DNA from: Streptomyces sp. NRRL WC-3549
GTDB taxonomy: Bacteria; Actinomycetota; Actinomycetes; Streptomycetales; Streptomycetaceae
Reading direction: 5' to 3'
NCBI RefSeq assembly: GCF_000721935.1
Contig: NZ_KL585400.1
Coordinates: 32,008-38,763, forward strand
DNA length: 6,756 nucleotides
The notes beneath the pieces were generated by a model. It ran no database searches, was not told the DNA's origin, and saw nothing but the letters and a program-made list of their open reading frames with translations. Within the stretch, counting starts at the first letter, position 1. Each line of letters starts with the position of its first letter. Positions 1 through 5,340 of this stretch are shown piece by piece. Made by a program: the position numbers and the translations under genes.

Positions 1-98
1 CCGAGTGGCTGACGTACCGCTTCGACGAGACGTCGGCCTCCGCCGCGAAGGTCGCGCTCATGGACGACTACGAGAACCAGCAGGAAGCCGCAGCCTGA
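1..98 (+). CDS. C-terminus of RpiB/LacA-LacB-type isomerase (probable D-erythrulose-4-phosphate isomerase), 5' partial
   Basis: Only the last 31 codons are inside the window (codons begin at base 3; TGA at 96-98). The tail reads EWLTYRFDETSASAAKVALM and ends in DDYENQQEAAA. The pattern 'FL.y.FD...SA.KV..i..YE' is what I remember from the C-terminal helix of RpiB-family proteins such as erythritol-pathway EryI, which interconvert D-erythrulose-4-phosphate and D-erythrose-4-phosphate. The next gene starts inside this stop codon (TGATG), so the two are translationally coupled. The position directly before a TIM-family isomerase fits, because EryI/DerI and EryH/LerI homologs commonly travel together in tetrose pathways. 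With so little sequence the family call rests on one short motif plus context. A plain ribose-5-phosphate isomerase B cannot be excluded. Confidence 0.6.
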   Translation, partial: EWLTYRFDETSASAAKVALMDDYENQQEAAA

Positions 99-878
99 TG
101 TCCCCCGCCCCGCAGCCCCGGGTCACGATCGGGGTGAGCCTGAAGATGTACTTCGGCCACCACCAGACCCTCAACTGGGCCCGCTCCGTCGCGGACCTGG
201 CCGCCCGGCACCCCGCCGTCACGGGCGGCACGGCCGAGCTGTTCGTGCTGCCCGCCTTCCCCGCCCTGGTCCCGGTCACCGGCATCCTCGCCGGGACCCG
301 GGTGCTGACCGGCGCCCAGGACCTGGCGGCGGAGGACTCCGGCCCGTACACCGGCGAGGTCAGCGGCGCCCACCTGCACGAGATCGGCGCCCGCTACGCC
401 GAGGTCGGCCACGCCGAGCGCCGCCGTCTCTTCGGCGAGGGCGACACCGTCGTCGCCGCCAAGACGGCCGCGGCCCTGCGCAACGGCCTCACCCCGGTGC
501 TCTGTGTCGGCGAGCTCGACCACGTCTCCCCGGACGAGGCGGCCGCCCGCACCGTCGCCGAGGCGGAACGCGTCCTGGCCACCGCCGCGCACGACGGCCC
601 CCTCGCCCCGGTCGTCCTCGCCTACGAGCCGCAGTGGGCGATCGGCGCCCCCCGCCCGGCCTCCCCCGACCACATCCGCACGGTCTGCCGGGCCCTGTCC
701 GACTGGCTCGCCGGCCGGCCCGGACTGTCACGGCGGCAGCGCGGGCCCCGGCCTGCTCACCGAGCTCGGCACGGGCGTCGACGGCCTGTTTCTGGGCCGC
801 TTCGCCCACGACCCGGCGGCGGTCGGACGCATCCTCGACGAGACGCTGGAAGGGGCGGCGGCATGTCCTACGGCCTGA
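98..878 (+). pseudogene. Triosephosphate-isomerase family protein (L-erythrulose-1-phosphate isomerase-like), frameshifted near base 730
   Basis: Residues 1-210 (98-727) are clearly a TIM barrel. Catalytic Lys16 lies in SLKMYFG, His105 in VGHAERR and Glu177 in AYEPQWAIG. The C-terminal phosphate-binding part, GGSAGPGLLTELGTGVDGLF and on to ACPTA, is encoded in another frame at 732-878. The switch falls in 'ggactgtcacggcggc' around 725-735. One extra base (deleting one C gives L-Y-G-G-S) or two missing bases (e.g. L-V-Y-G-G-S) would repair it. Departures from classical TIM (Asn to Ser before Lys16, Ser to Ala in GHSERR, Val to Gln in YEPVW) suggest a tetrose-phosphate isomerase such as LerI/EryH rather than glycolytic TpiA. 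ATG at 98 overlaps the upstream stop by 1 nt; AGGAAG at 82-87 is a possible ribosome site. The intact C-terminus overlaps the next gene by 16 nt. The lesion could be a sequencing error or real decay. As written, the N-terminal frame runs without a stop into the next gene. Confidence 0.85.
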
Positions 879-1660
879 GCACCTACGCCTACTTCTGGCG
901 CCTCTCCGAGAAGGCCCCCCGGCCCCTCACCCTCGACGAGATGCTCGCCGACACCCGCGAACTGGGCGGCGAGGTCTTCCAGATCTGCGACTACCCGCGG
1001 ATCGAGGCGTACGACAACGCGGCCCTGGACGCGCTGCGCGCCACGGCGGCCGTATACGGCATCACGCTGGAACTGGGCACCCGGGGCGTACGCCCCGACC
1101 ACCTCGCCCGCTACCTGCGCATCGCCCGCCGCCTGGGCGTCCGGCTGGTCCGCTCGATGCTGAACACGGCGGACCACCGCCCGACCCCCGCCGAGGCCAC
1201 CGCCCTGCTGCGCGAGACGGTCCCCGCCTACGCGGCGGCGGGCGTCACGCTGGGCCTGGAGACGTACGAACAGGTCTCCACCGACGACCTGCTGGCCGTC
1301 GTACGCGGTGTGGACAGCCCGCACCTGGGTGTCGTCCTCGACCCGGGCAACAGCGTCGCCCGGCTGGAACGCCCGGTGGACGTCATCGACGCCACCGCCC
1401 CCCACGTGGTGAACATCCACGTCAAGGACTTCTCCTTCTCCCGCCGGGACGGCTGGGTCGGCTTCACCTTCGCCGGCTGCCTCCTCGGCGAGGGCCTCCT
1501 CGACTACCGCCACATGATCGACACGGTCGGGCCGGACGAGCGGGGCGTCAACCAGATCGTGGAGCACTGGCTCCCCTGGCAGGGCGGTTTCGAGGAGACC
1601 GCCCGCCTGGAGGACCAGTGGACCCGGCACAGCATCACCACCCTTCTGAGGAGCAAGTAA
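863..1660 (+). CDS. oiaC: Xylose-isomerase-like TIM-barrel protein, probable 3-oxo-isoapionate decarboxylase
   Basis: This 265-residue single-domain protein has the length and layout of the AP-endonuclease-2/xylose isomerase-like TIM barrels. Candidate metal ligands fall in order on the barrel strands: Glu133 in LGLETYE, Asp160 in VVLDPGN, His186 in NIHVKDF and Glu234 in IVEHWLPW. ATG at 863 is preceded by GGAAGGGG (848-855), and the first residues (MSYGLSTYAYFW) make the usual first strand. In the published apiose pathways, OiaC of this fold decarboxylates 3-oxo-isoapionate to L-erythrulose. The assignment here relies on direct coupling to an ApnO-like dehydrogenase downstream (TAATG overlap) and tetrose-phosphate isomerases upstream. 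This is inference from context plus family. The same fold includes sugar epimerases and inosose dehydratases, so the family call is secure while the exact reaction is not. Cytoplasmic; no signal peptide. It is in the same frame as the broken TIM gene with no stop between, so an automatic caller may fuse the two. Confidence 0.8.
   Translation: MSYGLSTYAYFWRLSEKAPRPLTLDEMLADTRELGGEVFQICDYPRIEAYDNAALDALRATAAVYGITLELGTRGVRPDHLARYLRIARRLGVRLVRSMLNTADHRPTPAEATALLRETVPAYAAAGVTLGLETYEQVSTDDLLAVVRGVDSPHLGVVLDPGNSVARLERPVDVIDATAPHVVNIHVKDFSFSRRDGWVGFTFAGCLLGEGLLDYRHMIDTVGPDERGVNQIVEHWLPWQGGFEETARLEDQWTRHSITTLLRSK
1648..1653 (+). promoter_or_regulatory. Ribosome binding site of the apnO-like gene
   Basis: GAGGAG lies 6 nt before the ATG at 1660, inside the last codons of the upstream gene. 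It fixes the start at the TAATG overlap and supports coupled translation. Confidence 0.7.
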
Positions 1661-2529
1661 TGGCCACCGAATCCAGGACCGTCGCCGTCATCGGGGCCGC
1701 AGGCAAGATGGGCCAGCGGGTCTCCAACAACCTGGTCAAGAGCGGTTTCACGCCGCTCTTCGCGGAGAACTCCCCGAAGGGCCAGGAGCTGATCCGCGAG
1801 CTCGGCCGCGAGCTGACGGACAGCGCCGACGCCGCCGCCCGGGCCGACGTCGTGATCCTGGCCGTCCCGGACGTCATCCTCGGCACGGTCTCCGAGCAGC
1901 TCGTCCCGCTGATGAAGCCCGGCGCGATCCTGCTCACCCTGGACCCCGCCGCCGCGTACGCCGGTCTGCTGACCCGCCGCGCCGACGTGGCCAACGCGGT
2001 GGCGCACCCCTGCCACCCGTCGGTCTTCCTGGAGCGCACGACGAAGGAGGAGTGGGCGGACACCTTCGGCGGAATCGCCGCCCCGCAGGAGGTCGTGGCC
2101 GCCTTCGAGCCCGCCACGGAGTCCCCGGACCCGGCGGCCCACGAGCTGGCCGAGGCCGTCATCTCCACCATCTACGCCCCGGTGGTCGAGGTGCACTGGG
2201 TGACCGTCAAGCAGCTCGCGGTCCTGGAGCCGACCCTGGTCGAGACGATCGCCTGCATGGTCGGCGCCCTGCTCACCGAGGCCCTGCACGAGACGGTCCA
2301 CACCGTGGGCGTCCCGGAGAAGGCCGCCCGCGCCATGCTGCTCGGCCACACCCAGGTCGCCCTGGCCAACACCCTCAAGGGCGACAACCCGTTCTCCGAC
2401 GCGTGCCTGATCGCGATGGACTACGGCCGCGAGTCGATCGTGCGCGAGGACTGGAAGAACGTCTTCAAGGACGAGGAGCTGGACAAGGTCATCACGCGGA
2501 TGCTGCGGATCAAGGAGATCAACCGCTGA
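1660..2529 (+). CDS. apnO: NAD-binding phosphogluconate-dehydrogenase-C-terminal-domain protein, probable D-apionate oxidoisomerase
   Basis: 289 residues. The N-terminal Rossmann domain has the dinucleotide loop VIGAAGKMG (Gly12, Gly15, Gly18), then strand DVVILAVPD (63-71) and LLTLDPAAA. AHPCHPS (His116, His119) is a distinctive motif of this family. An all-helical 6PGDH-like C-terminal half follows (about 165-289), with HWVTVKQLAVLEPTLVETIA, GHTQVALANTL and FSDACLIAMDYG. This combination matches the PDGH_C group that includes ApnO, which oxidises and isomerises D-apionate to 3-oxo-isoapionate with NAD+. Its neighbour's predicted product L-erythrulose and the upstream tetrose-phosphate isomerases support that role. 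Sugar-acid specificity is inferred; other polyol or sugar-acid dehydrogenases share the fold. It is the last gene of the operon. Its stop codon lies inside a small hairpin and a strong terminator follows within 50 bp. Codon usage is like its neighbours and the frame is clean. Confidence 0.8.
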   Translation: MATESRTVAVIGAAGKMGQRVSNNLVKSGFTPLFAENSPKGQELIRELGRELTDSADAAARADVVILAVPDVILGTVSEQLVPLMKPGAILLTLDPAAAYAGLLTRRADVANAVAHPCHPSVFLERTTKEEWADTFGGIAAPQEVVAAFEPATESPDPAAHELAEAVISTIYAPVVEVHWVTVKQLAVLEPTLVETIACMVGALLTEALHETVHTVGVPEKAARAMLLGHTQVALANTLKGDNPFSDACLIAMDYGRESIVREDWKNVFKDEELDKVITRMLRIKEINR

Positions 2530-2551
2530 TCCGGACCTGACACCGGATCAG
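2526..2551. repeat. 9-bp perfect inverted repeat overlapping the operon's final stop codon
   Basis: CTGATCCGG (2526-2534) and CCGGATCAG (2543-2551) are exact complements around an 8-nt loop. The left arm contains the TGA stop at 2527-2529. It may act as a first, weaker pause or protective hairpin upstream of the main terminator. No U-tract follows. Confidence 0.6.
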
Positions 2552-2573
2552 TCGCCGGGTCGCCCCGGCGCGT

Positions 2574-2616
2574 ACGGGCCGGGCTCTCCACCCTCCTGGT
2601 GGTGAGCCCGGCCCGT
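2574..2616. terminator. Strong hairpin, probable bidirectional terminator between convergent genes
   Basis: ACGGGCCGGGCTC (2574-2586) pairs perfectly with GAGCCCGGCCCGT (2604-2616). After a T-T mismatch, an inner stem CCACC/GGTGG (2588-2592/2598-2602) closes a 5-nt loop, giving 18 base pairs in all. It sits 44 nt after the apnO-like stop and 15 nt beyond the tetR-like stop (2632 on the minus strand). It could therefore end both transcripts. There is no U-run, as is usual for high-GC actinobacterial terminators. Confidence 0.8.
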
Positions 2617-2631
2617 TCGCGTGCCCGCTTC

Positions 2632-3249
2632 TCAGGCGCCGAGGATGCGGGAGAGCCCGTAGTCGAAGCGCTCGTCGAAGGACGTCTCGCCGAAGTGCGC
2701 GGCGGCCCGGGACAGCGACGGGTACGCGCCCGTGGCCAGGCTCCGCGTGAAGGCCGCGCCCAGCGCCTCCGGCTGTGCCTGTTCCTCCTGGGCCAGCCCG
2801 AGAGTGAAATAGACCAGGGTCCAGGCCGTCCACACCGCCTCCTGCTCCCCCAGCCCGCCGGCCAGCAGCGCCTGGACCATCAGCTCGGCGAACCGGAGCG
2901 TGGCGGGCTCGGCCGCGTACGTACCGGCCACGATCCTGGCCCCGTCGCGGTGGGCCAGCAAGGCCCGGCGGTAGCGGTGGAACAGCTCGCGGACGCGCGG
3001 CTCCCAGGGCTCCGGCAGCCCGTCCAACGGCACCTCGGCCAGGATCGCGTCCGCCATCAGCTCCAGCAGCCGGGCCTTGGTCTTCGCGTGCCAGAGCACC
3101 GTGTTCATCCGGACGCCGAGCCGGTCCGCGATGCCCCGGATCGAGAGCCCGTCCGCGCCCTTCTCGTCCAGCAGCTCCAGGGCCGCCCGCACCACCGTCC
3201 CGGGGTCGAGCCGGGTCCGGGCCGCGTCGTCCGCTTGCTTCTTGGTCAC
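2632..3249 (-). CDS. TetR-family transcriptional regulator with a tetracycline-repressor-type C-terminal domain
   Basis: 205 residues from a GTG start at 3249. An N-terminal helical DNA-binding domain (about 15-65) contains the helix-turn-helix ADGLSIRGIADRLGVRMNTVLWH. The rest is all-helical. Segments RRALLAHRDGARIVAGT and TLVYFTLGLAQEEQAQ resemble the ligand-binding half of classical TetR (RRALLRYRDGAK, HFTLG...EQQE), so it likely belongs to the TetR_C group rather than to generic TetR regulators. It is divergent from a flavin monooxygenase with only 73 bp between starts. Two operator-like palindromes lie in that gap, one covering its own start, so it probably represses both itself and the monooxygenase. 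There is no Shine-Dalgarno sequence before GTG, and a -10-like TAGACT ends 6 nt upstream, which suggests a leaderless transcript. The ligand is unknown; a substrate of the neighbouring enzyme is the obvious guess. Confidence 0.9.
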   Translation of the reverse strand: MTKKQADDAARTRLDPGTVVRAALELLDEKGADGLSIRGIADRLGVRMNTVLWHAKTKARLLELMADAILAEVPLDGLPEPWEPRVRELFHRYRRALLAHRDGARIVAGTYAAEPATLRFAELMVQALLAGGLGEQEAVWTAWTLVYFTLGLAQEEQAQPEALGAAFTRSLATGAYPSLSRAAAHFGETSFDERFDYGLSRILGA

Positions 3250-3256
3250 CGACCTA
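3242..3256. promoter_or_regulatory. Imperfect operator copy over the tetR-like start codon
   Basis: TTGGTCACCGACCTA matches the perfect palindrome at 3277-3291 at 13 of 15 positions. Its core GGTCACCGACC (3244-3254) differs by one base. It covers the regulator's GTG and the edge of its -10 element, so occupancy would block its transcription. Confidence 0.65.
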
Positions 3257-3284
3257 GTCTACTGGGCGAACGGGCATTGGTCAC
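3249..3284 (-). promoter_or_regulatory. Probable leaderless promoter of the tetR-like gene
   Basis: On the minus strand a -35-like GTGACC (3279-3284), a 17-nt spacer and a -10-like TAGACT (3256-3261) are followed after 6 nt by the GTG start. Each hexamer matches the housekeeping consensus at 4 of 6 positions. Transcription would begin at or next to the start codon. The -35 element lies inside the 15-bp palindrome. Confidence 0.5.
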
Positions 3285-3291
3285 TGACCAA
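3277..3291. promoter_or_regulatory. Perfect 15-bp palindromic operator
   Basis: TTGGTCACTGACCAA is a perfect inverted repeat (7-bp arms, one central base) in the divergent tetR/monooxygenase gap. A near-copy lies 35 bp away at 3242-3256. The position and pairing are those of a TetR-family operator that controls both directions. Confidence 0.75.
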
Positions 3292-3311
3292 GAGAGCCCC
3301 CGTCGAAGGCC

Positions 3312-3317
3312 GAGGAG
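3312..3317 (+). promoter_or_regulatory. Ribosome binding site of the FAD monooxygenase gene
   Basis: GAGGAG lies 5 nt before ATG 3323. It selects this start over upstream in-frame codons that would cross the operator region. Confidence 0.75.
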
Positions 3318-3322
3318 CCGTC

Positions 3323-4840
3323 ATGGAACACACCGTCCCGGAACACACCGTCCCGGAACACATCGCCACCGACCGCGTCATCATCGCGGGAGGCGGGCCC
3401 ACCGGCCTGTGGGTCGAACTGCGCCTGGCCGGGACCCCCGTCACGGTCCTGGAGGCCCGGCACGAGCGGGACCCGCATTCGAAGGCGCTCACCCTCCACC
3501 CGCGCACACTGGAGGTCCTGGCCTTCCGGGGCGTGGCGGAACCCTTCCTCGCCGAGGGCCGGCGCATCCCCAGCGGCCACTTCGGCGGGCTGGACGACCG
3601 CATGGACTTCGCCGTCCTGGACACGCCCTACCCGTTCACGCTCGCCCTGCCGCAGGCCCGTACCGAAGAACTGCTGGAGGCGCACGCGGTGGCGGCCGGT
3701 GCCGACCTGCGACGCGGGCACCGGGTGACCGGTCTCACCCAGGACGCGGACGGGGTGAGCGTCGAGGCGACCGGCCCCGACGGCCCGTACACCCTGCGTG
3801 CCGCGTACGTCGTGGGCTGCGACGGCACCCGGAGCACCGTCCGTGAGGCGGCCGGGATCGCGTTCCCCGGCACCGACGCCACGACGTGGGGCTGGCTGGG
3901 GGACGTGGTGCTGGACGATCCGCCCAAGGGCGCGGTGTACGCCGCTTCGGGTCCGGCCGGTGGCGTCATGGCCGTCCCGATGCCGGGCGGTCTGCACCGG
4001 ATCGTCGGCGGCGACCCCGACAGCAACGGCCCGGACCACCCCGGCGAGCTCACCCTCGACGCCCTGCGCGCCAAGGTGACCCGGATCGCCGGTACGGACT
4101 TCGGCATGCGCGACCCGAGCTGGCTCTCCCGGTTCGGCAACGCCACCCGCCAGGCCGCCGCCTACCGCCAGGGCCGCGTTCTGCTCGCGGGCGACGCCGC
4201 GCACATGCACTACCCGGCCGGAGGCGTGGGCCTCAACGTCGGCGTGCAGGACGCCACCAACCTCGGCTGGAAGCTGGCCGCGACGGTGGCGGGCACGGCT
4301 CCCGGCGCACTCCTGGACAGCTACCACGCCGAACGCCACCCGGTCGGCGCCGACCTGCTCCTCAGCACCCGGGCTCAGACGGCCCTGATGAACGCCCAGT
4401 CACCGGAGGGCCAGGACCTGCGCACCCTGCTCAGCCAACTCGTCGCCACCGTCCCCGCGTTCTCCCGGAGCCTGGCCGAACGCCTCTCCGCGCTCGCCGT
4501 CACCTATCCGCCCACGCCCCCCGGCCACCCGCTCACGGGCCACCGCGCCCCGAACCTCGAACTCGCGGGCTCCCCCGACCTGTTCACCGCCCTGCGCCCC
4601 GGCCGGTACGTCCTCCTCGACTTCACCGGCACCCCGGCCCCCGTCTCGGGTCCCGGCGTCGTCCCGCACACCGCGCCCCGGCCGGCGGACCGGCCCGCCT
4701 GGTCCACCGTGCGGGCCGCGCTGATCCGCCCGGACGGCCACGTCGCCTGGGCGAGCGACGAGCAGGACGCCGGGGCCCTGGAGGCGGAGATACGGACGGC
4801 CGTGTCCGCCACCACCGGGCTCGGGGTGGACGCCCCTTAA
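3323..4840 (+). CDS. FAD-dependent monooxygenase, group-A aromatic hydroxylase family
   Basis: 505 residues. The FAD-binding motif GGGPTG (23-28) begins a Rossmann fold ending in VTVLEA. CDGTRS (Asp167) is the DG motif, and AGDAAHMHYPAGGVGLNVGV (Gly290-Asp291 onward) is the GD motif contacting the FAD ribose. A C-terminal thioredoxin-like domain (about 400-505; APNLEL, LRPGRYVLLDF) is typical of Rox, PgaE and OxyS-type enzymes. These use NAD(P)H and O2 to hydroxylate aromatic polyketides or inactivate antibiotics such as rifampicin. The substrate cannot be told from the sequence. Two oddities are visible. The N-terminus carries a VPEHT tandem repeat before the first strand. Also, the helix after GGGPTG (GLWVELRLAG) looks two residues shorter than the usual GLMLAxELRLAG. 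The divergent TetR-like gene probably controls it. Its TAA overlaps the stop of the convergent ATPase gene. Confidence 0.9.
   Translation: MEHTVPEHTVPEHIATDRVIIAGGGPTGLWVELRLAGTPVTVLEARHERDPHSKALTLHPRTLEVLAFRGVAEPFLAEGRRIPSGHFGGLDDRMDFAVLDTPYPFTLALPQARTEELLEAHAVAAGADLRRGHRVTGLTQDADGVSVEATGPDGPYTLRAAYVVGCDGTRSTVREAAGIAFPGTDATTWGWLGDVVLDDPPKGAVYAASGPAGGVMAVPMPGGLHRIVGGDPDSNGPDHPGELTLDALRAKVTRIAGTDFGMRDPSWLSRFGNATRQAAAYRQGRVLLAGDAAHMHYPAGGVGLNVGVQDATNLGWKLAATVAGTAPGALLDSYHAERHPVGADLLLSTRAQTALMNAQSPEGQDLRTLLSQLVATVPAFSRSLAERLSALAVTYPPTPPGHPLTGHRAPNLELAGSPDLFTALRPGRYVLLDFTGTPAPVSGPGVVPHTAPRPADRPAWSTVRAALIRPDGHVAWASDEQDAGALEAEIRTAVSATTGLGVDAP
3326..3365 (+). repeat. 15-bp coding tandem repeat (EHTVP unit)
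   Basis: The unit GAACACACCGTCCCG occurs exactly twice (3326-3340, 3341-3355). A third partial copy at 3356-3365 matches 9 of 10 bases. It encodes EHTVP-EHTVP-EHI just before the FAD-binding strand. Such slippage repeats vary easily between strains. Confidence 0.85.
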
Positions 4841-5255
4841 GGCCAGAGGCACTCCGCCCACACCGTCTTGCCCACCCCGTTCCGCTCCACCACCCCCCAC
4901 TTCGCGGCCGGCGCGGCCACCAGCGGCAGCCCGTACCCCGACGCGGCCCCCTCGGCCGGCTCGCACGACTCGGGCCGCCGCTCGCCCCGGGCGTCGGACA
5001 CCTCGATACGCAGCGTGTCCGCGAACCGCAGCAACCGCACCTCGAAGTCCCGCCCGGGGACCCGCCCGTGCAGCACGGCGTTGGACGCCAGCTCGGCCAC
5101 GATCGACGCGACGTCGTCGGACAACCCGCTCCCGTAGGGCACGCCCCACGCGTCGAGCTGCTGCACCACCAGCCGCCGCGCGAGCCGCGCTTCACGACGG
5201 GTCGCGCTCAACCGCTGGACGAAGTGAAAACCGCAAGGGTGATTTCGGCGTTCAT
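4837..5255 (-). CDS. RsbW/SpoIIAB-like ATP-binding protein (anti-sigma-type HATPase), apparent 1-nt frameshift near the start
   Basis: A single GHKL ATPase domain. The N-box is VAELASNAVLHG, the G1 box EVSDARGE, and the G2 region GYGLPLVAAPAAKWG followed by GVGKTVWAECLWP. In Streptomyces such stand-alone domains resemble anti-sigma-factor kinases and are often linked to DUF397 proteins. The frame is open from the stop (4837) up to 5313 and beyond, but codons upstream of about 5238 lack the GC-rich third positions of real genes. Another frame starts with ATG at 5255 and gives MNAEIT with good codon bias. Adding one base to the C-run (G-run 5237-5239 on the plus strand) joins it to CGFHFVQRLSATRREARL and yields 139 residues, a normal family length. 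I therefore suspect one missing base. A non-frameshifted start at 5313 (ATG, 158 aa) or 5304 (GTG) is the alternative. No clear Shine-Dalgarno sequence is visible for any of them. Confidence 0.8.
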
Positions 5256-5340
5256 GTGACTCAGCGTGTCCGGTTCTCCGTACGCTGACCAGCAGTGACC
5301 GCACGACTCCCATCCGCTGTACGAAGATGCTGGGAGAGCA

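Noticed and set aside
728..1630. Long minus-strand open frames opposite the sugar operon
   Set aside because: Their composition is typical of antisense GC-rich DNA, with no recognisable motifs. The plus strand encodes conserved enzymes over the same bases.
634..1659. Long open frame upstream of and in phase with the apnO-like gene (potential N-terminal extension)
   Set aside because: The translation is an R/P/G-rich shadow of the TIM and oiaC-like genes. The apnO-like protein starts naturally at 1660 with its own ribosome site.
2543..2616. CRISPR array or integration site at the hairpin cluster after the sugar operon
   Set aside because: There are two unrelated inverted repeats, no direct repeats with spacers and no tRNA; terminator function explains the site.
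3886..5259. 457-codon plus-strand open frame across the monooxygenase and ATPase genes
   Set aside because: Very rich in R, P and G with no domain motifs. Two genuine genes in other frames occupy the region.
5256..5286. DUF397 promoter with -10-like TACGCT (5281-5286) and -35-like TGACTC (5257-5262)
   Set aside because: The 18-nt spacing is acceptable but both hexamers are weak matches, so I did not list it as a feature.
5256..5340. Small XRE regulator hidden between the ATPase and DUF397 genes
   Set aside because: Only 85 bp separate the two starts, too short for a helix-turn-helix protein, and no such motif appears in any frame.
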